DNA from: JBARRO01 sp049644265
GTDB lineage: Bacteria; Bacteroidota; Ignavibacteria; UBA10030
NCBI GenBank assembly: GCA_049644265.1
Contig: JBARRO010000003.1
Location: forward strand, 1 to 23,826
Direction: 5' to 3'
DNA length: 23,826 nt
Each line of letters starts with the position of its first letter. Position 1 is the stretch's first letter. This document shows positions 15,203-23,072 of the stretch, in pieces. The position numbers and the translations under genes were made by a program. Under the pieces are notes generated by a model. That model was given only the letters and a program-made list of their open reading frames with translations. It ran no database searches and was not told the origin of the DNA.

Positions 15203-16323
15203 TATGAGTGCTCCTTTATGATTTTCACTTTCGCACCGCAGGATTCGCGGACGATCAGTGTCGGGTCCAACACCGTTTTCGTATTTACCGGTTGTCCCTC
15301 GATCCGCTTGATGAGATTCTCGACAGCGAGCGCGCCGATTCGGTCGAACGGCTGCTGCACCGTGGTGAGTGGAACGGGCGCATACTGCCCCCGTTCAATT
15401 CCGTCAAAACCGACGATCGCAATATCATCGGGAACTCGAACCCCCTTGTCGAGGAGTGCTTGTTCAAATCCGAGGCCTGCGAGGTCGTTATAAGCAAACA
15501 CCGCTTCCGGCTTTCGGGAAAGGGACAAGAACTCCTCTCCGACGGCATAGCCGGAGCTGTAATCATTCGATTCGCCGCCGAGCGGCAACCGGAAAAAAAA
15601 CTGGTCTCGTTCAGGGACATCGTGTTGTTGGAGGGCGCGGACGAATCCATCCTTCCTCAAATCCCCCACTGCATTTCCTTCTTCCCCATTAATATATCCC
15701 AGAGTTCGATGACCAAGACTAAGAAGGTGGTCTGCTGCAAGGAATCCGCCCTTCTCATGGTCGGTGCCGACAAAGTAGATATCGGGGTCTTTCACATACG
15801 AGACCATGATGCAGGGATAGTTTTCAGTGTGGGGCGTACGAAGGAACGGCGGAGCCGAGTACTCATGAGTCATCGACGCGATGATCAGTCCGTTGACGCC
15901 TATGTCATAGAAGTGCCGGATAATGTTTTCTTCTTTCTCGATCTGTTGTGCAGAATTCGAAATGAGGATGTTGTAGCCTTTGTGGGATGCGTACTCTTCA
16001 ACGCTGTGGACGATGAGAGAGAAGAAGGGGCTCTTGAGATCGCGAAGGACCATGCCAATTGTTTTGGTCCCTAGCGTAAGTTTTCTCGAGGGTTCCTGGT
16101 GAACGTAGGTACCTTTCCCTGCGCGGCTGAACAGGAAACCTTCCGCCTTCAATTCATTCAACGCTCGTTTGATGGTAATGAGGCTGACCTTGTAGCGGCC
16201 GGCTAGTTTTTGGTGGGAAGCAAGCTGATCTCCGGCGCTAATATTTCCGGAAAGTATGTCGGCGCGAATAATATCCGCAACCTGACGATACAGGGGGATC
16301 GGCTTCTTGAGGTCTATTTCCAA
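15202..16323 (-). CDS. GntR-LacI hybrid transcriptional regulator (AraR-like architecture)
   Basis: A 373-residue regulator with a GntR winged-helix domain (about 8-75: PLYRQVADIIRADILSG, then KVSLITIKRALNEL as recognition region and GKGTYV as wing) fused to a LacI/periplasmic-binding-type effector domain (about 85-370, beginning IGMVLRDLKSPFFS). The effector is probably a uronate-derived metabolite. The start is a TTG at 16321-16323: no in-frame ATG gives the canonical MEIDLKKPIPLY beginning, and the leader from the predicted promoter is only about 17-20 nt. It overlaps kduD by one base, so the regulator is made with its likely targets. Two overlapping GTATAC palindromes in its own promoter fit autorepression. 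Architecture is certain; ligand and regulon are inferred. Confidence 0.92.
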   Translation of the reverse strand: MEIDLKKPIPLYRQVADIIRADILSGNISAGDQLASHQKLAGRYKVSLITIKRALNELKAEGFLFSRAGKGTYVHQEPSRKLTLGTKTIGMVLRDLKSPFFSLIVHSVEEYASHKGYNILISNSAQQIEKEENIIRHFYDIGVNGLIIASMTHEYSAPPFLRTPHTENYPCIMVSYVKDPDIYFVGTDHEKGGFLAADHLLSLGHRTLGYINGEEGNAVGDLRKDGFVRALQQHDVPERDQFFFRLPLGGESNDYSSGYAVGEEFLSLSRKPEAVFAYNDLAGLGFEQALLDKGVRVPDDIAIVGFDGIERGQYAPVPLTTVQQPFDRIGALAVENLIKRIEGQPVNTKTVLDPTLIVRESCGAKVKIIKEHS

Positions 16324-16336
16324 GGCACTTTTACTG

Positions 16337-16357
16337 TAGGTATACCTAGTATACTAG
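16337..16357. promoter_or_regulatory. Double palindromic operator (GTATAC core) for the GntR-LacI regulator
   Basis: Two perfect 12-bp palindromes share three bases: TAGGTATACCTA (16337-16348) and CTAGTATACTAG (16346-16357). Both have the GT-N2-AC core common to GntR-type operators. They overlap the predicted -10 box and lie 14 nt from the regulator's start codon, so binding should block the polymerase and repress the regulator-kduD-GH88 operon. I noticed no second copy in the window. Confidence 0.75.
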
Positions 16358-16376
16358 AACAAAAACAAGATGTCAA
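16348..16376 (-). promoter_or_regulatory. Sigma70-like promoter of the regulator-kduD-GH88 operon
   Basis: On the minus strand TTGACA (16371-16376) is followed by exactly 17 nt and TATACT (16348-16353). This is a near-consensus housekeeping promoter, and it predicts a start site near 16340 and a very short leader. The -10 box sits inside the downstream palindrome CTAGTATACTAG. Such a consensus is unlike the TTTG/TANNTTTG promoters of classical Bacteroidetes. Confidence 0.8.
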
Positions 16377-16448
16377 GAAGAATCGGCGAGATGTCATTTC
16401 TGGTGGAAAGAGCACAAAATGCCAAGGAATTTGAGGAAAAACGGATCC

Positions 16449-17966
16449 CTATTTGACAAGCGACATCTTGCGAACAACAATCGCGTCTGACGACTCCAGC
16501 GAGCAGAAATATATGCCGGCAGAAAGTCGGGCCCCGTCGAATGAAAGTCTGTATCTCTTGCCTGCTTCAGCCCGCGAATCAAACGGCCGCGCTACCTCGG
16601 AGCCGAGCACGTTAAAGACTCTGACAATCACATGTCCGCTTTGTCCAACGCTGAAATCAATTTTCGTGGAGGGATTGAACGGATTCGGGTAGTTTTGATC
16701 AAGCCGGAAATCGGTGATGACCTCTTCCCAATCACTCACGCCCGCCGGATAGTCTGATTCAAATGCGCCGAGGTCGGGTGCAGAGCCCTTGTACGGGAGC
16801 CCAACGTCGACTCCTGCGTTGATCAGATCGCTCCCCTGTGCGAGATGCAGGAAGGAGATGTCCGGGAGGCTTCCATCGGCTTTTCGAGCGCCCCGTACCC
16901 CTGACGTGTCGATGCTGATGAAATCCCCCGTCGTCACGACAAAAGGACTCATCCAGCTGTTCGTTTGCTGAACTGCGAACGCTCCCAGTGACCCGTAGTT
17001 CCCGAGAGCAACATCGTTGGTCAACGTCAGTACCTTGCCGGGGCTGAGGGTACGCGTGATATTGTAGTTTGTTCCGTTGCCGTACCCTGAGCAATTGATG
17101 AGAGTCATGGAGCCGGCGTTGTTGTTCTGGTCGAACCCTTTTACGCGATTCATGAACGCGACGCAGTTCTTCAGCATCATGTTGTGCGCCCAGTTGCTTA
17201 CATTCCCGGAATCCCCTCCCCCCATCTTGAATCCGTTACCGTTCCCGACACTCGGAGATCCATCCTTCAGGTACCCGTTGGCAAAGACCCAGCAGTTTTC
17301 CAGAGTTGTGGAAACGTCATTCGCACCGCGCATGTAACCGTCCCAGCCGTCGTCGGAGTTCTGCCAGGAGCGACAGCCATAAAAATAATTTCCCGTCCCT
17401 ACATCGAGCTTTGGCGCAAACCCGTCCGCGTTTCCCTGACCCGGGTCTGAGTTGAAGTACGAGTCGCAATTAATGACCTGATTGTTTGAGCCTCCGCTGC
17501 TGATCTGCAATCCGGTGTCCCTGTTTTCGGAAAAAGAGCACCATTCGACGATATTGTTCGAGCCGCTCAGGATCATCCCATTATCTCCGGCGCCCTTGAT
17601 GTCAAAACCTTTCACATGCCAGTATTTTCCACTGAGAGATATTCCCCTGCTGCCGAGCGCTGTAGACGAGAAATCGAGAAGCGGGCGTTCACCAGGGTAG
17701 GCATACAATCGATAAGGCGCTGTGCCCGTTCCGCTTTTGGAAATGTTGATCGTTGAGGCAATAGGATACAAGCCGCCACGCACATAGATGGTGTCGCCCG
17801 CGGCCACTGAGGAAATTGCTTTCGGTACAGTCAGGAACGGCAGGTCAATCGTGCCGGGATTCGTATCACTGCCCGTCACAGCGACATAATACGTTTTCGC
17901 GATGGCAGTCGTAAAGAACGCTGCAACGCACAAGATCATCAACTTCGCTATTCTCATTTTCTCCAT
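16449..17966 (-). CDS. PL9-family pectate-lyase-like enzyme with T9SS sorting domain
   Basis: A secreted parallel beta-helix lyase of 505 residues expected to cleave polygalacturonate or a related uronan outside the cell. A signal peptide (LMILCVAAFFTTAIA) leads to repeated beta-helix coils (about 70-330). PL9 hallmarks are NADGFAPKL (179-187) and the calcium-site cluster NSDDGWDGY (203-211) with D205, D206 and D209, while NGFKMGGG (244-251) holds K247, matching the catalytic lysine of Pel9A. From about residue 419 runs a T9SS C-terminal domain (NYPNPFNPSTKI, ending RKMSLVK), so it is exported across the outer membrane and perhaps anchored. I chose the ATG at 17966 with AGGTGA upstream; TTG at 17969 and ATG at 17957 are alternatives. 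It follows the beta-helix gene across a hairpin at 18031-18070. Confidence 0.9.
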   Translation of the reverse strand: MEKMRIAKLMILCVAAFFTTAIAKTYYVAVTGSDTNPGTIDLPFLTVPKAISSVAAGDTIYVRGGLYPIASTINISKSGTGTAPYRLYAYPGERPLLDFSSTALGSRGISLSGKYWHVKGFDIKGAGDNGMILSGSNNIVEWCSFSENRDTGLQISSGGSNNQVINCDSYFNSDPGQGNADGFAPKLDVGTGNYFYGCRSWQNSDDGWDGYMRGANDVSTTLENCWVFANGYLKDGSPSVGNGNGFKMGGGDSGNVSNWAHNMMLKNCVAFMNRVKGFDQNNNAGSMTLINCSGYGNGTNYNITRTLSPGKVLTLTNDVALGNYGSLGAFAVQQTNSWMSPFVVTTGDFISIDTSGVRGARKADGSLPDISFLHLAQGSDLINAGVDVGLPYKGSAPDLGAFESDYPAGVSDWEEVITDFRLDQNYPNPFNPSTKIDFSVGQSGHVIVRVFNVLGSEVARPFDSRAEAGKRYRLSFDGARLSAGIYFCSLESSDAIVVRKMSLVK

Positions 17967-18030
17967 CAATCACCTAATACACCTTTCTTCCGAGAACTCC
18001 AGAGCTCAATCGAATGGTTCATCGACAACA

Positions 18031-18070
18031 ATCCCGCAGTGGCGCCCGGCGACGGGCACCACCACGGGAT
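18031..18070 (-). other. Strong RNA hairpin between the beta-helix gene and the PL9 gene
   Basis: A 40-nt stem-loop: outer stem ATCCCG/CGGGAT (18031-18036 with 18065-18070), a 2x2 internal loop, inner stem GTGGCGCCCG/CGGGCACCAC (18039-18048 with 18053-18062, one mismatch) and a GCGA loop. It lies 28 nt after the stop of the upstream gene and is GC-rich. Only a weakly T-rich stretch (TTGTTGT) follows on the minus strand, so it may be a leaky terminator or an mRNA-stabilising structure that sets unequal expression of receptor and lyase genes. Confidence 0.6.
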
Positions 18071-18098
18071 GATGTTCGTTCATTTCAAGCCTGGTGTG

Positions 18099-19805
18099 TT
18101 ACTTCAGCAACGTCATCTTCTTTGAAATCGTCTGCTCAGGCGCCGACAAACGATAGATGTAGATGCCGGAAGGCAAACGGGAAGCATCAAACGCGACATG
18201 ATACTCGCCCGGTTGCTTCATTTCGTTGACCAGCGTGGCAACCTTTCGTCCGAGCATATCGAACAATTCCAGCCTCACGTTCGACACCTTCGGAACCGTG
18301 TACATGATGGTTGTCGCAGGGTTGAACGGGTTGGGATAGTTCTGGTTCAACGAATATTCTGCGGGTGGTGCACTCGCCGCGGGAACATCGGAGACTGCAT
18401 CTGCAGCCCATAGAGCTTTCTTCGAGGGGAACCAGTTCAAGTCACCCACAGGATAGCCACCCTGGGCTCCCGTGTAAGCTTGCGAACCAGTAGAATACGT
18501 GCAATTAAGCGTGTCGTAATAGTATTCTACAAGCTTGCGATCATAATCATACAGCCAGTGGCCTTTGGTTGCGCTCTGCGTGAAGTTCGTCGTGGCCTTC
18601 GTCTTGTTTCCGCCGTTCGTCGCACGATACCAGCGATTCATGACGTTCATCAAGGTGGGAGTCTTGGTCAGGGTAAGCGTGATCTTCCTAAAGGTCGTCG
18701 TTGTATCCTGCCCCACCGCATTCAATCGTGCGTTGATATTGTATGTCAACGGCGTTCCCTCTCCTGTCACTCCCGCCGATTGAAACTGATTGTAGAATGC
18801 CTGTCCGGAATCGGAAATAGCGTAGTAGTTGTTGTTCACCCACCAGCGTGTGGTATCATTCGGAGCCGAAATCACCCAGGTCATTCTCGGGTTTCCAAAT
18901 GCGTCTTTTTCACCGCTGTCTGTGAATTCTGCCTGGCGTGTGGCATCGGTATCGTTTCCGAGTGAGAATGGATCTATAAAGAGGTTGTTGGTGATGAATG
19001 CTCTGTTCCCAACCTTGCCGAGAGACAACATACCATGGTACGACATGCCGTTGACCAGCGTGTTATGATCGAAGCGCAGATACTTGATCGGAGCCGTGCT
19101 CTGGAAGTGACGGATAATCCGATCCTGCCAGTTCACGAACGTGCAGTTCTGAAAGATACACGTGTCAACCGACACGTTACGAAGGTCGATCCCTTTTCCC
19201 GCGCCAAGATTTGATCTTCCAAGGAACCCCATATCGCCAATAATCGTGTTCGTCACCTTCACGGTTCCGGGCGCTCCATCCGTCCGGATGTGATTGCCGT
19301 TTGAGCTCTTCAGGATGCAACTGTCGATATACATATTGGCACCAACGCCGGCAGCGGGGATGTTGATCAGTCCGCCCTGAAGGTTATTCAGGTTCGAATC
19401 GACCGGCTCAAAATACCCGGAGAGCATGATGTTCTTGAGGTACAGATTGCCTCTCAGGTCGATGAAGTTTCCGGGTGGATTCTGCGGATTGCCGCCCGTT
19501 CCGGTCGGATAAAGATAGATCGTCGGTTTGTAGTGCTTGCTCCCGTCATAGTCAGACCGGATTTTCAGCGTACGACCGGCGTCAACGCGAAACAAGGCGT
19601 TCACGTAGTAAATCCCATTCCTGTTCAGCACATAGACCCGATTGGCCACCCAGCCGTTGGCCGCGGTGTCCGCTGCAATCTGGGCATTAAGGTACTGGTT
19701 CCCCGATGCGGTCCAGTCCGGAAGGACAAGAGGAGCTTCCTGCCCGGATGAAACACACGGGAGCAGCAGCACCAACAACAACATGAAACCAAGTTGTGCT
19801 TTCAT
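18099..19805 (-). CDS. Secreted beta-helix-like protein with T9SS sorting domain, function unknown
   Basis: I do not recognise a specific enzyme family. The 568 residues begin with a signal peptide (FMLLLVLLLPCVSSG), continue with a right-handed beta-helix-like body (about 60-330, short strands with Asn and Gly turns such as NLYLKNIMLSG and YIDSCILKSSNGNHI), then a less regular region (about 330-480) and a T9SS tail from about 482 (NQNYPNPFNPATTI, ending SKKMTLLK). The layout recalls chondroitinase-B-like or DUF5123-type proteins of glycan loci, either a lyase or a surface glycan-binding protein. I could not point to a catalytic Lys/Arg pair. The ATG at 19805 has GGGAGAG well placed; longer TTG (19823) and ATG (19820) starts are less likely. 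It directly follows the TonB receptor gene, where a SusD would often be. Confidence 0.8.
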   Translation of the reverse strand: MKAQLGFMLLLVLLLPCVSSGQEAPLVLPDWTASGNQYLNAQIAADTAANGWVANRVYVLNRNGIYYVNALFRVDAGRTLKIRSDYDGSKHYKPTIYLYPTGTGGNPQNPPGNFIDLRGNLYLKNIMLSGYFEPVDSNLNNLQGGLINIPAAGVGANMYIDSCILKSSNGNHIRTDGAPGTVKVTNTIIGDMGFLGRSNLGAGKGIDLRNVSVDTCIFQNCTFVNWQDRIIRHFQSTAPIKYLRFDHNTLVNGMSYHGMLSLGKVGNRAFITNNLFIDPFSLGNDTDATRQAEFTDSGEKDAFGNPRMTWVISAPNDTTRWWVNNNYYAISDSGQAFYNQFQSAGVTGEGTPLTYNINARLNAVGQDTTTTFRKITLTLTKTPTLMNVMNRWYRATNGGNKTKATTNFTQSATKGHWLYDYDRKLVEYYYDTLNCTYSTGSQAYTGAQGGYPVGDLNWFPSKKALWAADAVSDVPAASAPPAEYSLNQNYPNPFNPATTIMYTVPKVSNVRLELFDMLGRKVATLVNEMKQPGEYHVAFDASRLPSGIYIYRLSAPEQTISKKMTLLK

Positions 19806-19885
19806 GATTGACTCTCCCATCAAAATGATGAAGTAAGTGAATTAGTTGAACTGCGAGAACAAAACCATGAAGAATCGGTGTACAA

Positions 19886-22879
19886 CTACAACGTAATTCT
19901 AACCCCAAAGTCAGCCGTAAGTCCGAATGTGTTCTGCGTGTTGAGTAGATTCCATCCCTGGCGTCTGTTTGCTTGTGTTGTGCCTTCGTACACATTCGTA
20001 AGATTGTTGATGCTTGAAAGGATGGAAACGTTGTCCGTAATATCGTACTTGAGTGCAAGATCCCAACGCGTGAAGCTGTTCACGATCTGGTCGGATTCGC
20101 CGGTCGGGGAGAAACTGAGATTGTATTCGCCCTGGTAGAACACTGACAGGCGGATGGAGAACCCGCCGAGGTCGTAACCAAGTGCAACATTCCCGAACAG
20201 CTCAGGTTGACCCTCTGTCCGTTGCTTTGTCTCCCCGATGACAGGGGTGAACGAATAGGTTTTCAGCGTATCCCCCCGCGGCCCGATTACGATCGAGGAG
20301 TCTTTCCTCGTGGTGGAATTAATGAGGAAGGTCTCCGACCTCGAAAGGGAAAGATTGTACGAGAGAACGGCATGCTGCAGGAATCCCGACAGGAACCCGA
20401 AGTTCATCTGATGTTCGAACTCCAATCCCCAAACCTTGGTCGGTTTTGTGGAATTGTACGGAGCGGTGAGGGCATATCCTCCGCTCGCAAAGCTCGGAGC
20501 CCTCCAATCTATTCCGAAGCTCCGATACAATGAATCTCCGGTCACAAAAATGGCATTGAGGTCATGCACGAAATCGTCGATAACCTTGTAATAGGCCGAG
20601 ATGGACACCAACCCAATTTCATTGCCAAAGATGGAAGTATTGACCTCGTAGTTCCAAGCCTTTGACGTTCTCAAATGCGAATTTCCCAGCTGCAGGGTCG
20701 AAGTGGCACCACTCCGCTGCGCCGCATATTTTTCCAGCCTGAGGTCAAAATCCGGCCTCGCCAATGCACGGTAAGCCGCAAACCGGACACTCATGTTGTC
20801 GGAGGGGCGCACCGTCAGATGAAAATTGGGAAGCCAGATTGTCTCCGCATGGCTTGCCGATGTGTCCGCGACTCTTCCGGTTATTGGAAATCCCGTGAGC
20901 TCCGTGGGCAGGTAGTTTGACCGATAATCGTTGTCCTCGCGTTCCACACGCACGCCTGCAATGAACGTGATGTCGCGACCGAAATCCAGGCGGTTCATGA
21001 CATATCCAGCGGCAACTCTCTCTGTCACGGCGTAGTCGTTCACCGCATACGTCGGGTCCGGATAATATTCGTTGGCCAACGACCCTCCTGTGGGGTTGCG
21101 GCCATTGATATTCAGTTCGTACCAGAGGTCGAGCGCGTCCCTGTTGATCAGGGGGGTCAGGGCGTACTTTCCGAAGATATCCCTCGACGGCGCGTCCGGA
21201 TGGTCGAGGAAGTCATCGGCGAGCGGGAGCCGGTTCCCTGTCCGTAAGAAGTCCTGATAGAAACGGTCAAACCGCGTCCCTGCCAGCGCCTTCATCGATC
21301 CGTCGGCATTATATTCCTTCCAATATCCCAAATAGTAAGGAGCGTACGTCTGGCTGTTCGTCATCGTCCGCTGTTTTTCCCTGTACTTGCCCCCGATTTT
21401 TGCCGAACCCGAGAACAGAGTCCCGAGAATATACTTGTGTTCAAAATCGATGTTTGCGGTCTTCTCCTTGTCGAGGGCAGCTTGTGCCTGAGCATAGCCA
21501 CTGCTGCAGGTTGCTGCGACGTAGTTGTTCCAGGCAAACGGAATCAGGAGCTCTGGTCGGTCCCGGAGAGAAGGCACGCCCGCTTTCATTCCCGAGGTTG
21601 TACTCGATGGCTCCAGGAAATCCAGGTAGTAGTCGAACGGAGTCTCCGTTTTCGATTGGGCAAACGAAACACCCCAGGTGAGCTCCGAGCTCAGGATGTT
21701 ATTCGTTCCGTGCAGAGCGCTATTGAAGGTGCTTACGTCCTGCTTTCTGTGACGGGCTGAATACACGAGGTCCGCTCCCGTCACCGGATAATTTCGCTGA
21801 TACGTGAGGTAATCTCTGCTTGTTTTGTTGTAGATATTGTTGAACTTCACCGATCCTTCGTCGGGCGTGTTCACATCAAACAATACCCCAATGCCGCTCC
21901 GTTTTCTGATTTCATCAATGAACGTAAGCTTGAAATTGTTGATCTCGTAGTCGGTGTTCTGACGCAGATAGCCGTAGTCGTCGTCGATCTGCTCGTTGCT
22001 GCGGATTCTGTTCTCGAGGTTTCCTGTCACCTGGACCCCCAGCATGTCGTCCAGGAATCGCTCGCCGTACTGACCCAGAACATCGTATTGCTTCGCGGAT
22101 TTCATGAGGGCATTGTACCCGCCCTTCGTCGTCAATCGCACCGACCGTTCGGACGGCGCTTTCTTGGTCACAAGGTTCACGCTCCCTGCGATCGCGTCGG
22201 CATCCTTGTCGGGCGTCAATGCTTTGAAGAGTTCAACACCCGCAAGGGCTCCCTGGGAGATGGTGCTGAGGTCGACATCACGCGACAAGGGATCCGTGGG
22301 AGGGACTTTCACGCCGTCGAGAGTGATGTTGCTGAATTTTGAGCTCAGCCCTCTCAACACAACCTGCGTTGCCTCTCCTCCAGATCGAATGATCGAAACA
22401 CCAGGCAGTCGCCCGATCGCTTCGGCCGCGTTTGCATCGGGCAATTCTTTGATCTTCTCCTCCGAAACGACATTGATGATCGTGTTGGAAGTGATTTGCT
22501 GGTTGATCGCTGCAACCTGGCCACGGAGTTGACCCGTGACAACGACTTCCGAGCCCTCGATAACGTACGCGACCAGCCGGGCATCGATCACCTTGATTTC
22601 ATCGCCTTTGACCGTGACGGGAATTTCCCTGGGCTGATATCCGATATAGGAGATCCGCAGCGTGTGCGTTCCTTCAGGGACCCGAACAATTTGGTATTTG
22701 CCTTCCCTGTCCGTCACACTCCCCAGAGCGGTGCCGACCAGAAATGCATTTGCTCCGATCAGCGGGTCATTCGTTACGGAATCCAGGACGCTTCCCTGCA
22801 CGGTGGCCTGACCGAGCAGGGTCGACGTGGCAAGACAACTCAACAGCAGCGCCACAAAGCTTGATGTGAGTGTTTTCAT
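19886..22879 (-). CDS. TonB-dependent outer-membrane receptor with carboxypeptidase-regulatory-like N-domain
   Basis: Imports oligosaccharides across the outer membrane using TonB energy. The chosen ATG at 22879 begins a proper signal peptide (MKTLTSSFVALLLSC); the longer reading from 22942 adds 21 unrelated residues and would run through the operator. After cleavage near LLGQA come a CarboxypepD-reg-like domain (about 25-105, GSVLDSVTNDPLIGANAFLVG), a TonB-box-like SEVVVTG (110-116), the plug (about 125-260, ELPDANAAEAIGRLPGVSI and VVLRGLSSKFSNITLDG) and a 22-strand-type barrel to residue 997. The plug resembles the Caulobacter/Xanthomonas-type sugar receptors rather than SusC, and no SusD gene is adjacent. 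A LacI-like palindrome lies 28 nt before the start, and a LacI regulator gene is immediately upstream. The ligand is probably a uronate oligomer. Confidence 0.93.
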   Translation of the reverse strand: MKTLTSSFVALLLSCLATSTLLGQATVQGSVLDSVTNDPLIGANAFLVGTALGSVTDREGKYQIVRVPEGTHTLRISYIGYQPREIPVTVKGDEIKVIDARLVAYVIEGSEVVVTGQLRGQVAAINQQITSNTIINVVSEEKIKELPDANAAEAIGRLPGVSIIRSGGEATQVVLRGLSSKFSNITLDGVKVPPTDPLSRDVDLSTISQGALAGVELFKALTPDKDADAIAGSVNLVTKKAPSERSVRLTTKGGYNALMKSAKQYDVLGQYGERFLDDMLGVQVTGNLENRIRSNEQIDDDYGYLRQNTDYEINNFKLTFIDEIRKRSGIGVLFDVNTPDEGSVKFNNIYNKTSRDYLTYQRNYPVTGADLVYSARHRKQDVSTFNSALHGTNNILSSELTWGVSFAQSKTETPFDYYLDFLEPSSTTSGMKAGVPSLRDRPELLIPFAWNNYVAATCSSGYAQAQAALDKEKTANIDFEHKYILGTLFSGSAKIGGKYREKQRTMTNSQTYAPYYLGYWKEYNADGSMKALAGTRFDRFYQDFLRTGNRLPLADDFLDHPDAPSRDIFGKYALTPLINRDALDLWYELNINGRNPTGGSLANEYYPDPTYAVNDYAVTERVAAGYVMNRLDFGRDITFIAGVRVEREDNDYRSNYLPTELTGFPITGRVADTSASHAETIWLPNFHLTVRPSDNMSVRFAAYRALARPDFDLRLEKYAAQRSGATSTLQLGNSHLRTSKAWNYEVNTSIFGNEIGLVSISAYYKVIDDFVHDLNAIFVTGDSLYRSFGIDWRAPSFASGGYALTAPYNSTKPTKVWGLEFEHQMNFGFLSGFLQHAVLSYNLSLSRSETFLINSTTRKDSSIVIGPRGDTLKTYSFTPVIGETKQRTEGQPELFGNVALGYDLGGFSIRLSVFYQGEYNLSFSPTGESDQIVNSFTRWDLALKYDITDNVSILSSINNLTNVYEGTTQANRRQGWNLLNTQNTFGLTADFGVRITL

Positions 22880-22906
22880 GGTTGTATGGAATAAGGGTTG
22901 ATGGGC

Positions 22907-22918
22907 GTAAACGTTTAC
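22907..22918. promoter_or_regulatory. LacI-type operator GTAAACGTTTAC
   Basis: A perfect 12-bp palindrome with a central CG, the shape expected for LacI/GalR-family repressors, 28 nt upstream of the receptor's start codon. The natural candidate to bind it is the LacI-family protein encoded at 23073-23826. I saw no convincing -35/-10 pair, so whether it overlaps the promoter or lies in the leader is unknown. The remaining gap (22919-23072) holds nothing else I can name. Confidence 0.7.
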
Positions 22919-23072
22919 TTTACCGGTACCTATCACAAGCACACAATGGTCTTTGTATGGACTGATCCGATCTCCGTTTAGGGTTTTGAAGTTGCTGGCG
23001 TGCTGACTATCGCAACGGGCCGGCGATCAATGCCCAAGCGGTCAATGATGGGTAAACCGAATTGTGTGTCAA

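Noticed and set aside
22880..22942. N-terminal extension of the TonB receptor from 22942
   Set aside because: It would place 21 non-signal residues before a good signal peptide and run through the GTAAACGTTTAC palindrome, so the ATG at 22879 is preferred.
23061..23072. TTGACA just after the LacI gene as a -35 box for the receptor
   Set aside because: At 17-nt spacing the -10 position reads ATCATT, a poor match, and it is almost 200 nt from the start codon.
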